From NCBI RefSeq assembly GCF_000283515.1, contig NC_015976.1, forward strand, positions 2,946,501 through 3,010,500: DNA of 64,000 bases, in the 5' to 3' direction. The DNA comes from Sphingobium sp. SYK-6 (GTDB lineage Bacteria; Pseudomonadota; Alphaproteobacteria; Sphingomonadales; Sphingomonadaceae). This document shows positions 7,982 to 16,437 of this stretch, piece after piece. The notes beneath the pieces were generated by a model that searched no databases, was not told the DNA's origin, and saw nothing but the letters and a program-made list of their open reading frames with translations. The translations under genes were made by a program, and so were the position numbers. Numbering within the stretch: the first letter of the stretch is position 1; each line of letters begins with the position of its first letter.

Positions 7982-8641
7982 ATGAAACGGATTTTGATCA
8001 CCACTCTCGTCGCTGCCGTTTTTGCGCTGCCCGCGCAGGCGCAGCTCCTCGGCAACGTCGGTGGCTCGCTCGGCGGCACGCTGGGCGGTGCGGGCAATCT
8101 CGGTGGCACGCTGGGTTCAGCCTCGCAGAATGTGAACGGCACACTGTCCGGTTCGGGTCGGGCTCACACCAGCCGGTCGGTCGACACGCGTTCGGGCTCG
8201 GCGAGCGCCAGTGCGGGGCTCGCCGGCACGGTTGCCGGAACGGTCGATAGCGCGACTTCGGCGACTGGCCCGGCAGGAACGTCGGCCAGTGGTGGCGGCA
8301 AGCCCGGCACCAGCCAGAGCATCGACAAGAGCGCCAGCGCCTCAATCCAGGGTGTCGGTTCGGATGACTCCCGCAGGACTGCCGGCGACGTCGTCGGCAC
8401 CACTCGCGACACGGCGCGCGGAACCTCCGATACGGCTCGCAACAGTGCGCAGGGCACTGCAGATACGGCGCGCAACGCGGCTCGAGGCGCGGCTGAAACC
8501 GCTCGCGGTACGGCGTGGGGCGCTGCCAGCACGGCGACGCGCGACGCCGTCGACGCGGCTCGCGCGGTTGAAGTCAGCGGGTCAGTCGAGGGTTCGGGCT
8601 CCGGCGCGTTCGGCCAGCCCGCCAGCGCCAGCGACGAATAA
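7982..8641 (+). CDS. Secreted low-complexity protein with LEA-like 11-mer repeats
   Basis: A 219-residue protein with a signal peptide cleaved after AQA (residue 20). The mature N-terminus, QLLGNVGGSLGGTLGG, continues in Gly/Ser/Thr-rich sequence to about residue 140. Residues 151-194 are four 11-residue repeats: TARNSAQGTAD, TARNAARGAAE, TARGTAWGAAS, TATRDAVDAAR. This 11-mer pattern resembles group 3 LEA desiccation proteins (TAQAAKEKAxE). The start of the mature protein resembles that of the upstream subtilase (QLLPGN...LGNTVNGPVD). It has its own ECF-type promoter motif. An extracytoplasmic stress or surface role is inferred; no enzyme domain is visible. Confidence 0.75.
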   Translation: MKRILITTLVAAVFALPAQAQLLGNVGGSLGGTLGGAGNLGGTLGSASQNVNGTLSGSGRAHTSRSVDTRSGSASASAGLAGTVAGTVDSATSATGPAGTSASGGGKPGTSQSIDKSASASIQGVGSDDSRRTAGDVVGTTRDTARGTSDTARNSAQGTADTARNAARGAAETARGTAWGAASTATRDAVDAARAVEVSGSVEGSGSGAFGQPASASDE

Positions 8642-8743
8642 AGTCCCAGCGTCGCCGTCGGGCAACGCCGCGTGGGACAGGTCGTCCGGGAACGTGCTCC
8701 GGGTTCGATGAGGCCGGGGCACCTTTCTTCGATGACGATCTGG

Positions 8744-8938
8744 TCAGGCCAAATCCTGACCGCCACGAGGAGGGTTCCGGCGCGGGGTCGAGGGGAGAGC
8801 GATCGAAGGATGATCGGTCATAAGCGTGTAGACATTGCTGCCATATCCATAGTCCAACATTGCTTTGTTGAAGTGCGCAAAAGCCTCTTCCTAGTTTCGC
8901 GCTTGGATCGATGCATTCTTGTCTTCCAGCGTGCTCAT
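8744..8938 (-). pseudogene. Remnant of LuxR-type autoinducer-binding regulator
   Basis: On the minus strand from the ATG at 8938 the translation is MSTLEDKNASIQARN, an in-frame TAG, then EEAFAHFNKAMLDYGYGSNV and YTLMTDHPSIALP. The portion around YG....YTLMTDHPS strongly resembles the start of the autoinducer-binding domain of sphingomonad LuxR-family regulators. Homology ends near 8790 and the C-terminal helix-turn-helix is absent. With an internal stop and only about 50 of some 240 residues left, this is a decayed gene. The family call is from memory of the motif and should be searched. Confidence 0.5.
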
Positions 8939-9094
8939 CTCGCTATGGTTAGCGTTCGATGGTGAAGACCGCGGTAAAACTGAAACACGGCAGTGCAACT
9001 ATTCGTCAGTCTATGACCATGGCGGTTTCTTGATGTGAATCCGCGTTACCGCTAACCGCGCGAGGCCCCGAAGGCGGCAAGGCTCTCCTCCATG

Positions 9095-9616
9095 TCAATC
9101 CCGCTTTCGGACACGCCCAATGAAATCGCGCTTGCCAATCTGTACGCCTTTCATGCGCAGGATGTCATAAGCGGTCGTGGCGTGAAAATAGAAATTCGGC
9201 TGGGAGAAGGATAGCAGGAATTCCTCGGCGGAAAAGTCTATGGCATTAGAGCCAAATTCAAAGCGCATGTCCTGCCCGATGAAGCTTTCGACTTCCTCGG
9301 CACTTGTCGCTTCAAGTGCAGCAATAGCTCCGGCGACGCGTTCGCGCAGTCCGTCGAATGTGGTGGGCGGTATGGAGGTGTCCGGCGAGAAGGTCCCATT
9401 TCTGACGCCCTCGATGGCACCGATCGAATGCACGGTGGTCGATTTGACCTGATAGGCGAAAGGAAGCATGTCGTCCGCAAGACGTGCCTGAATGAGTGTC
9501 TCGGGTTCAATGCCTTGCTCACCACAAAAGGCCTCGGCTTTGCCGATCAGGTTCGAGATCGAATTGAGGATCTGCAAATAGGACGGGATTGTCGCGGCAT
9601 AGAGTGTGAAGGCCAT
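9095..9616 (-). CDS. DUF1993 family protein
   Basis: A 173-residue protein that starts MAFTLYAATIPSYLQILNSI and contains LADDMLPFAYQVKSTTVHS and a C-terminal FYFHATTAYDILRMKGVQIG, both typical of DUF1993 proteins, which have a DinB-like four-helix fold and no established function. The ATG at 9616 is preferred over the upstream open frame because the family starts there. It faces the MFS gene divergently across about 310 bp and ends near the LuxR-type remnant. No operon partner is visible. Confidence 0.8.
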   Translation of the reverse strand: MAFTLYAATIPSYLQILNSISNLIGKAEAFCGEQGIEPETLIQARLADDMLPFAYQVKSTTVHSIGAIEGVRNGTFSPDTSIPPTTFDGLRERVAGAIAALEATSAEEVESFIGQDMRFEFGSNAIDFSAEEFLLSFSQPNFYFHATTAYDILRMKGVQIGKRDFIGRVRKRD

Positions 9617-9929
9617 TGCGCTGACTCCTGCAAAGGTTGGGCATTCCTGCGCGCGGTTGGCGGGCGACGTCAATTTGAAACCTAGCCCAACGCCGGTCGG
9701 TCGAGCAACGGTACTGCTGGAGGTCAGCGCGTCTGGTCCACTTCGCCGACAAAGCGGGCGCCCCCCTTCCCGATCCTGCGCGTTTCGAGAAGGTTGATCA
9801 GCCTAGATACTCGCTTCTCCCGGAAGTTCGCGAATGGCAGACGCGCCAAGCTGTTGCCTGAGGCGCGTGACGTCGTGCCACACCGTCGACAGCCGAGAAC
9901 AAATAGTCGGCAGGGGATCGACAGCAGCC
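9617..9929. other. Intergenic region without a recognised gene
   Basis: A 313-bp stretch separating the divergent DUF1993 and MFS genes. Short open frames exist on both strands but none resembles a known family. It presumably carries both promoters, though no convincing -35/-10 pair was picked out by eye. Confidence 0.5.
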
Positions 9930-11318
9930 ATGCCTGCGGCACCAGACACCAGTTCGGCCAATAAGGCCATGATCGATGTGGCCGAGATACTTCGGGTTGC
10001 CGCCTTTGGGCGGTACCATCTCTGGATTCTCATCCTCTCATGCGCCGTCACGTTCTTCGATGGGCTGGACTTTCTGCTGATTGCCTACACGCTCCCCTAC
10101 ATTCGCGATGAGATGCATCTGAGCGAAACGGCGATGGGCTATGTCAGCGCCGCCGCCTTTGTCGGCCAGATGATCGGGGCCCTCGCTGGCGCTTATCTCG
10201 CCGATCTGCTGGGCCGGAAGCCCATCATCCTGACATGCACGATGCTCAGCGCTTTTCTGACCTTCTCGACCGGCTTTGCACAAACGCCCGAAACCCTCAT
10301 GATCCTGCGCCTGCTTGCCGGGCTGACCATCGGCGGGCTGCTTGCCCCGGCATGGTCGCTCAACATCGAGGTGATGCCGCGCGCGATGAGGGCGACATCT
10401 GTCACCATCATCATGCTCGGCTTCAGCCTCGGTGCGTCTGCCAGCGGCGCACTCACGAATCTGATCGCGCCCCACCTGGGGTGGCATGCCGTCTTTTTCC
10501 TGTGTGGCGCATTAACGCTGATCCTGGCCCTGGTCCTGCTGTTCACGCTGCCTGAATCCGTCCGCTGGATGGTTGCCAAAGGAAAACCGGCCAGCGCCGT
10601 CCTCCCGGCCCTCCAACGTCTCGCGCCGAACGAGCCTCTCGATCGCTCCAGTAGCTTCTATTTGTCCGACGAAGCGTCCTCCTCGGAACGCACCTCACCC
10701 GCCGCCATGTTCCAGCAGCTGTTCAAGGGCTGGCTGGCCTATATCACGCCGCTGATCTGGGTCGCATATTTCTGCTCCTCTTTTGCGATCTATCTCAAAA
10801 CGAGCTTCGGGGTGCTTTTTCTTGAAGAGCTGGGGCTTTCCGTACCCGATGCCACCTGGCTGGGCGCCGTGACCGGCCTGCTCGGTGCGCTTGGCGGTGT
10901 GCTGCTGCTCGCGTTGACCGAAAAGCGCGGACCCGCCTGGATTGCGCTGGCTCCGGCCATCGGAGCGCCCTTCACGCTCCTTCTCGGCCTCGGCCTTGTC
11001 CTGAACGGGCCATTCTTCATTCCCGTCGTCCTGATGAGCTCCATCATGGTCGGGACGGGCCATGCTGCGGTGGTTGCGATGACCGGCATCTATTACCCCA
11101 GCGCGATCCGCGCCACCGGCGGTGGCTGGGCGAGCTTCGTGGCAAAATTCGCGTCCGTGGCAGCTCCGATCATCGGCGCCCATTTCTTTCTGGGAACCAA
11201 GGAACGCGTGTTGCACGGCTACCTCTTTTCGGCAGCTTGCCTGCTTGGGGTCATTGTCTGCGTGCTGGCTCTGGCGAAATTCGCGGCGCGATTGACCGAG
11301 CAGAAGCCGGACGCTTAG
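9930..11318 (+). CDS. MFS transporter, aromatic acid:H+ symporter type
   Basis: A 462-residue, twelve-helix major facilitator. It has the AAHS-family hallmarks: FFDGLDFLLIAYTLP in helix 1, the loop 2-3 motif GAYLADLLGRKP, and ALRLLAGLTIGG-like sequence before helix 5. These carriers import aromatic or other organic acids with protons. The start MPAAPDTSSANK at 9930 is chosen; the frame is open upstream, and ATG 9969 is an alternative. It converges on the M28-like gene of the neighbouring five-gene operon and may supply that pathway, but this is inference. It is a distant paralogue of the carrier at 30848-32221. Confidence 0.85.
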   Translation: MPAAPDTSSANKAMIDVAEILRVAAFGRYHLWILILSCAVTFFDGLDFLLIAYTLPYIRDEMHLSETAMGYVSAAAFVGQMIGALAGAYLADLLGRKPIILTCTMLSAFLTFSTGFAQTPETLMILRLLAGLTIGGLLAPAWSLNIEVMPRAMRATSVTIIMLGFSLGASASGALTNLIAPHLGWHAVFFLCGALTLILALVLLFTLPESVRWMVAKGKPASAVLPALQRLAPNEPLDRSSSFYLSDEASSSERTSPAAMFQQLFKGWLAYITPLIWVAYFCSSFAIYLKTSFGVLFLEELGLSVPDATWLGAVTGLLGALGGVLLLALTEKRGPAWIALAPAIGAPFTLLLGLGLVLNGPFFIPVVLMSSIMVGTGHAAVVAMTGIYYPSAIRATGGGWASFVAKFASVAAPIIGAHFFLGTKERVLHGYLFSAACLLGVIVCVLALAKFAARLTEQKPDA

Positions 11319-11438
11319 GCTATTCCGCGACGCTGGCGAGGCCATGCGAGCCGCACGCGTCCCAGCGCAACCTTGCCGTTAACGAGGATCGCGCCGGACA
11401 TGGATGGGCCAGAAAGACCCAGGCAATCCTGTCTGCGC

Positions 11439-12785
11439 TCAGCTCCGCACCGCCCGCCCCACGACGGATTCGATCACGGCCCGATGCGCTTCGACGACAG
11501 GCTCCAGCAATGCTGCGTCGACCTTGTCGATCGTGTCATCGGCCACATGGCACCAGCGATGAATGCCAAGACCTGCAAAGGCATTCGCATAGCCGCGGTC
11601 GATGATGGAGGACAGCTCTCCCGCTCCGCCCACGACTTCGATCGGCTGCTCATAACCTGCAAGGCCGCGAAATGCGGATGTCGCGTCTGCCATCAGGCTG
11701 TGCGAAGACATGAGAACCCGCTGCGGATCCGCGGTCGACAGGAGCTGGCGATTGCGGCCGAGCACCTCATAGGCGTCGCGCGTCGCGAGGCCGGCGCCCA
11801 AATGGGTCCAGACTTGCGTCTGGGCCGGAGGCGGCCCTTCCGAAAGGGAGTGATGCGCGCCGGCAAAGTCCAGCTCATGACCGCCCGCATTGATCGCGAA
11901 GAGGGAGTGATCGGGATAGCGAATAGCGGCCCAGCGGCACAGCTCCAGGAACGCTGCCGTGCCCGGGGCGCGCTCCCCGACACAAAGCCCCCAGCCTGAG
12001 CGCGGCGTCGAGAATGCGAGCCACTTTGGCCCTGCCAGGCGACGGGCAAGGATGTTGCAGCTATTGCCGGTCGCGCTCTTCCCGGTGAGCACCAGGGTTA
12101 GAGGCCGCTGCGCTGCCACTGCCTCGACAACGGCCGGCAGGTCACGCGGCGCCATGAGGGCAATGGGGACCTCAGCAATCGGCTTCAAACGCGTGTTAAG
12201 AGCAATGATGTTTCCAGTCGGGCCCGTGGTGACGATCACGATGGCCGCCGGCTTGTGAGGAATGACCTGATCAAGCATCAGCTTGGCGTCACCGGTGAAG
12301 ATGGCCGCATGGCGGCCATAAGGCAGCACGACGATAGCGATCTTGCCCGTTACGGCGCGGGCCTCAAAGGCGTCACGGACCAGAACAGCCGGCGCCGTGA
12401 GCCCGGCCGGGGGCGTCGTGATGACGACGGGCTGGGCTGCGACCGGCACATGCTTGCTCCCGAAGCGCAACTCCGACACGCCGGGCTCGAACACCGGGAT
12501 CGGGAAGTCGACCTGGTTCACGTCGAATCCTGCGGCGCCAAGCCGCTCACCGATCCATCTGGCCGCGGCCAGATCTCCCGGCGATCCCGACAATTTGCTG
12601 CCAAAGGCCGCATAAGTTTCCATGTCTTCGCGCAATTGCTTCTGGAGCGGAGATGCTGGTCCATTAAGACCCGAAGAAGTCGCGTTGACGGGCCCGGGCG
12701 TTGCCGAAGCCGGAGATGCGCTGCCCAGTGCCGCCACGCCGACCAGCCCGACAGAAGCCTGAAGCATATCGCGCCTGCTTTGCAT
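11439..12785 (-). CDS. M28-peptidase-like protein lacking usual metal ligands
   Basis: A 448-residue exported protein with a twin-arginine-type leader (MQSRRDMLQASVGLVGVAAL). The layout follows M28 aminopeptidases: an N-terminal segment with GSPGDLAAARWIGERL, an inserted PA-like domain at about residues 100-235, and a catalytic-type C-terminal domain. Where M28 enzymes have HxD and the DN(A/S)SG motif, this protein has STPRSGW (259-264) and GERAPGTAAFLEL (270-282); where the GGEE motif is expected it has GGHELDF (301-307). The zinc site therefore appears lost or rebuilt. It is the last gene of the TBDT/FAD-oxidoreductase operon. It may be a binding protein or a hydrolase with a different mechanism. 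Confidence 0.65.
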   Translation of the reverse strand: MQSRRDMLQASVGLVGVAALGSASPASATPGPVNATSSGLNGPASPLQKQLREDMETYAAFGSKLSGSPGDLAAARWIGERLGAAGFDVNQVDFPIPVFEPGVSELRFGSKHVPVAAQPVVITTPPAGLTAPAVLVRDAFEARAVTGKIAIVVLPYGRHAAIFTGDAKLMLDQVIPHKPAAIVIVTTGPTGNIIALNTRLKPIAEVPIALMAPRDLPAVVEAVAAQRPLTLVLTGKSATGNSCNILARRLAGPKWLAFSTPRSGWGLCVGERAPGTAAFLELCRWAAIRYPDHSLFAINAGGHELDFAGAHHSLSEGPPPAQTQVWTHLGAGLATRDAYEVLGRNRQLLSTADPQRVLMSSHSLMADATSAFRGLAGYEQPIEVVGGAGELSSIIDRGYANAFAGLGIHRWCHVADDTIDKVDAALLEPVVEAHRAVIESVVGRAVRS

Positions 12786-12821
12786 CGTTTCCGTTCCTTC
12801 TCCGAGCCCTTGGGGGCATTT

Positions 12822-13733
12822 TCAATCCGACGGGTCTTCGCGATCCCACGGCGCTACTGGCTGGGTAAAGGCGACGATGTCTTCAACCAGTGCCTGGACC
12901 AGCGGCTGAGACATCTTCACATTCGGGACCAACGCTTTGAGCCACAATGATTTTGCGGGAAATTCGGGCATCAGCCGAACGAGCCGGCCGGCGCGCACGG
13001 CGTCGCGGGAGACGAATTCACTGAGCATGGCAATTCCCGCGCCCCGCAGCGCCGCATCGCGCAGAACCATGGCTGTGTTGACAGCAAAGCGCGATGTCAC
13101 ATTGACGGCCAGATCGCCGGATTCGCTCTCGAAAACCCAGGTTCCGCCGATCGATTGGGACCCCAGGCAATCATGCTCGACCAGCTCGCGGGGATGCTTG
13201 GGATGCCCCTCACGCGCAAGATAGGAAGGTGCGGCACAGATCACCATCGGATGTTCACACAATGGCACATCGATCACGCCGGCATAGGAAGCGGCCATGG
13301 CCCCGATCGCGAGGTCAAAACCTTCCTCGATAGGATTCACGGATCGATCGACGAGCACGAGATCGATACTGACGCCTGCGTGGCTTTGAACGAAATCCGC
13401 GAAAAACCGCCCGAAATAGCTGCTGGCCACGGTTGTGGGGCATTTAATCCTCAAATGCCCGTCGAGTGCCTGGCGTGACCGGCGTGCACCGGAAATGACC
13501 TCATCCGTCTGCCGTACAAGGGCGCGAATGCGAGGCAGCTGCCGCTCGCCGAAAGAGGTAAGCTCGGCCTTGCGGGGCGTCCTGATGAACAAGACGGCGC
13601 CGAGTTCATCCTCCAGACGCCCGATCCGCTTCGTGACCACGGACGGTGCGATGTTGAACTTGCGCGCAGCGCCCGCGAGACTGCCGCATTCAACCACGGC
13701 CAGAAAGGCGCGCATGTTGAGCAGCGTATCCAT
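12822..13733 (-). CDS. LysR family transcriptional regulator
   Basis: A 303-residue LysR regulator. The N-terminal winged helix (residues 1-60) contains FLAVVECGSLAGAARKFNIA and VVTKRIGRLEDELGAVLF; the effector-binding domain follows from about residue 90. It lies inside the minus-strand operon (36 bp before the M28-like gene, 34 bp after the propeller gene), an unusual place for LysR regulators, which are more often divergent. A dyad of the T-N11-A type upstream of the first gene of the operon (19484-19502) is a candidate binding site. The effector is unknown. Confidence 0.9.
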   Translation of the reverse strand: MDTLLNMRAFLAVVECGSLAGAARKFNIAPSVVTKRIGRLEDELGAVLFIRTPRKAELTSFGERQLPRIRALVRQTDEVISGARRSRQALDGHLRIKCPTTVASSYFGRFFADFVQSHAGVSIDLVLVDRSVNPIEEGFDLAIGAMAASYAGVIDVPLCEHPMVICAAPSYLAREGHPKHPRELVEHDCLGSQSIGGTWVFESESGDLAVNVTSRFAVNTAMVLRDAALRGAGIAMLSEFVSRDAVRAGRLVRLMPEFPAKSLWLKALVPNVKMSQPLVQALVEDIVAFTQPVAPWDREDPSD

Positions 13734-13767
13734 CAGTGAGCCATGGGAGGAAGCATCGGAGGCGGCA

Positions 13768-14853
13768 TCATTTGAAGGTTACCCGCGCGACCGCAATCCC
13801 TTTCTCACCGGCAACCGAGTAATAGAGATAGATGCGGCCATCGTCATTGAGAACGCCAGGGTCACGCAGGGCATGCTCGAAGCCGGAAGCCATGCCGCCG
13901 CGTGATGACACGAGCGGCTGATCCGCCCCTTCATAGGGCCGTTCCGGGCGGAGAACTTCGATGGGTGTTGACGCTGTCCATTCTGACCAGTCGGAACGCA
14001 GGTCGACGCTGGAATGGAAGATGCGCTCGGGCGAGTCCCCAACATTGGTGTAGAAAATATGGAGCGTTTCCCCGATCCGGGTCACCCCCGCATGGCGCAT
14101 CTCGTCAAGGATGCGCGGCCCTGCCTCGAACGGCGGCAAAAAGGAGGATGAACGGAAGAACTGGCCACTGCGCAGCCAGGTTGGATAGGCAGTGGCCTTA
14201 TCCGCCATGCCCAGCCCGTAATAGGCCCCCTCGTAGTCGAAGACCCGAATATAGGGCGCGCCGAATGCCCCGGATGCAGCCGTGAAGTTCAGCCCATCCG
14301 ATGACGTCGCGACGAAGCTCCGCTGCGCATAGGGTCGCCCGCCATAATCGCCGCCCGGCATTTCGGTTGCCCCGTGATAATAGAGCACGATCCGCCTGTT
14401 CTCCTCATCCACGACTGCGTCGGGTGAGGCGATATGATGCAGGGCCGAGGTCTGCTCCAGACGCAACGTGCCGGCCTTGTAGACGGTCCACGGCCCCTCG
14501 GGGTGGTCGGCATAAGCGAGCCGGATGTAACCGCCCCGATGATGGCCGAAATACATATAATATTTCCCGAGGGGATTTTTGAGCCAGCTCGGCACCTTGA
14601 TGACCGACGGGCCATCGATATTGTTCCCGAGTTCACTCTCCAGACCGGGCATGTCCGGGTAAATGATGGGACGGTTTCCCAGTCGCTCGGCAGTCACCGC
14701 AGAAATCTTCACGCTCTCGCTCGATCGCGATTCGGGGGCCGGAGCGGTCCCTGGCGCTGTGCTGGCGAGGACAGGGCTCGCGAGGACAGGAAGGGTCAGC
14801 AGACAAGCCAGCACGCCCGCAAGTCTGCGCCGCATCGTCCGTGCCATCGACAT
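13768..14853 (-). CDS. Exported beta-propeller glycoside-hydrolase-like protein
   Basis: A 361-residue protein with an N-terminal signal sequence (RRRLAGVLACLLTLPVLAS). The body consists of repeated blade-like elements ending in short aromatic motifs: LGKYYMYFGHHRGGYIRLAY, RRIVLYYHGATEM, LHIFYTNVGDSPERI and DGRIYLYYSVAGEKGIAVA. This is the pattern of five-bladed propellers of the GH43/GH32-like superfamily. A specific glycoside hydrolase family and catalytic acids cannot be assigned by eye. ATG 14853 is preferred because a GAGAGGAT site lies ahead of it; ATG 14862 is the alternative. It sits between FAD-oxidoreductase and LysR genes in one operon, suggesting action on the imported substrate in the periplasm. 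Confidence 0.65.
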   Translation of the reverse strand: MSMARTMRRRLAGVLACLLTLPVLASPVLASTAPGTAPAPESRSSESVKISAVTAERLGNRPIIYPDMPGLESELGNNIDGPSVIKVPSWLKNPLGKYYMYFGHHRGGYIRLAYADHPEGPWTVYKAGTLRLEQTSALHHIASPDAVVDEENRRIVLYYHGATEMPGGDYGGRPYAQRSFVATSSDGLNFTAASGAFGAPYIRVFDYEGAYYGLGMADKATAYPTWLRSGQFFRSSSFLPPFEAGPRILDEMRHAGVTRIGETLHIFYTNVGDSPERIFHSSVDLRSDWSEWTASTPIEVLRPERPYEGADQPLVSSRGGMASGFEHALRDPGVLNDDGRIYLYYSVAGEKGIAVARVTFK

Positions 14854-14885
14854 GTCCCTCATCCTCTCAATAAATGCCCGTACAT

Positions 14886-16397
14886 TCAGCTTTTGTGTGC
14901 GGTTCCCTGTTCGGCTTCCGGCACCTTGCCGGCCTGGTCATGGAGGAACACGCCCTGCCTGCGCAACTCGGCTTGGAGACTTTTCACGTCGAGCGCCCGC
15001 GGCTGGACGCCGGCACCGACCGAGAGCGCGGCTGCGGCGCCTGCGGCCTGCCCGGTGAGCCAGCATTGCGGGATCTCGCGCATGAAGCCGTGGGAATTGG
15101 CATCGCAGCTGATGTGCTTGCCGCCGGCCAGCAGGCCATCCAGCTTGCGCGGCACCAGCGCGCCATAAGGCACGGAGATCACCGGATATTTGAGGCTGAC
15201 CGATGGACTGACGCCAATCTCGTCCGGCAGCGCGATGCCATCGGCCCACTGGCTGCGAAGCACCTTGCCGACCCCGCCCAGACGCCGCGTGTGCCGCACG
15301 CCGAGCTGCGAGCCGCTCTGCAGCATGTAGCATTGCTCAAACCCCGGCGCATGCTCCAGGAAGAACTCGCAATGCGTCTGCATGAAGCGGTGCGAGCGGA
15401 TCTCCAGCTCGGTCTGGTCGTCCACGTCGAGCGCCGAAAGGCCGGACTGGCGGGGGCCCAGGAACAGCGCGATGTCATTGCGCCACGAGACATAAGGCGG
15501 CTGGAAGAAGCCCAGCCGCTCACGGCCCAGCTTCGCGAATTCGGCATATTGCTCGGGCTCGTTGCCGCGGAACGCCAGCCAGCGATCCATGTCCACCCCG
15601 CCCAGCATGAAGCCGGTGTTGGCGCTGTGATGGACGTCGCCTTCCTCGATGTCGGTGTCGAACTCGGCCCCGGCGCGCGCGAAGATATCCCCATCGCCAG
15701 TGGTATCCACCACCACCTTGGCGCGCAGGGCCTGACGCCCGGCCTTGGATTCGAACACCACGCCCTCGACCTTGCCATCGGCCACCATCGGCACGGCGGC
15801 CCAGCTATGGAACACCAGCCGCACGCCCGCGCCCAGCAGCATTTCCTGGCTGATGAGCTTGAGCCGCTCGGGGTCCAGCGTCGGTGACCAGCAGACCGTG
15901 CCGTGGAAGGCGGCGGTGCGCTGGCCCCAGTAGCTGGCCTTCCTGGGATCGCGCGAACCCCAGTCGGCGCGCGGCGGTCCGGCCAGGCCGGCCGTGGGCA
16001 AGCGCCCCAGCACATCATTGGCGAAGCCCTGGATGACCTGCCGGCCGGTCCAGTCGGTCATCCGGTCGATCCAGATCACCAGCCCGCCGGTCGAGAGCCC
16101 GCCCAGATGATTATAGCGCTCCATGAGCACCACGTCCGCGCCCGCCTGCGCCGCCGCCCAGGCCGCCGCCGTGCCTGCCGGCCCGCCACCCACCACCAGC
16201 ACGTCGCATGTGTGGTAGACGGGGATCTCGCGCGCTGGCTCCATCCACGTTCCCGTGCCATTGGCGCGCGGCAGCACCCGGCCGCCCGTCTCGAAGACGT
16301 CGGATGCCAGAAAACGATCTTCCGACTGGCGGACTTCTTGAACTTTAGGGCGATCCATGACGGACGAACCATTTCCTTTCTGCAGGATGGTGCTCAT
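14886..16397 (-). CDS. FAD-dependent oxidoreductase (FAD_oxidored family)
   Basis: A 503-residue flavoprotein. The Rossmann FAD motif DVLVVGGGPAGTAAAWAAAQ lies near residues 65-84, followed by MERYNHLGGLSTGGL, the signature of the FAD_oxidored family. A second FAD-contact motif, VVVDTTGDGDIFARAG, and a C-terminal GLLAGGKHISCDANSHGFMR with GQAAGAAAALS are present. Members oxidise diverse and mostly uncharacterised substrates, often next to sugar or polysaccharide genes. It is 40 bp downstream of the TBDT and 33 bp upstream of the propeller gene. No clear signal peptide is seen, so it is probably cytoplasmic. The substrate is unknown. Confidence 0.85.
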   Translation of the reverse strand: MSTILQKGNGSSVMDRPKVQEVRQSEDRFLASDVFETGGRVLPRANGTGTWMEPAREIPVYHTCDVLVVGGGPAGTAAAWAAAQAGADVVLMERYNHLGGLSTGGLVIWIDRMTDWTGRQVIQGFANDVLGRLPTAGLAGPPRADWGSRDPRKASYWGQRTAAFHGTVCWSPTLDPERLKLISQEMLLGAGVRLVFHSWAAVPMVADGKVEGVVFESKAGRQALRAKVVVDTTGDGDIFARAGAEFDTDIEEGDVHHSANTGFMLGGVDMDRWLAFRGNEPEQYAEFAKLGRERLGFFQPPYVSWRNDIALFLGPRQSGLSALDVDDQTELEIRSHRFMQTHCEFFLEHAPGFEQCYMLQSGSQLGVRHTRRLGGVGKVLRSQWADGIALPDEIGVSPSVSLKYPVISVPYGALVPRKLDGLLAGGKHISCDANSHGFMREIPQCWLTGQAAGAAAALSVGAGVQPRALDVKSLQAELRRQGVFLHDQAGKVPEAEQGTAHKS

Positions 16398-16437
16398 CGC
16401 ACCATCCCATCATGACTGACGAAGGGCTTTTGCCCTC

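Noticed and set aside
8642..8690. A possible terminator after the LEA-like gene (GTCCCA...TGGGAC)
   Set aside because: The loop is long and GC-rich and no T-run follows, so support is too weak to list.
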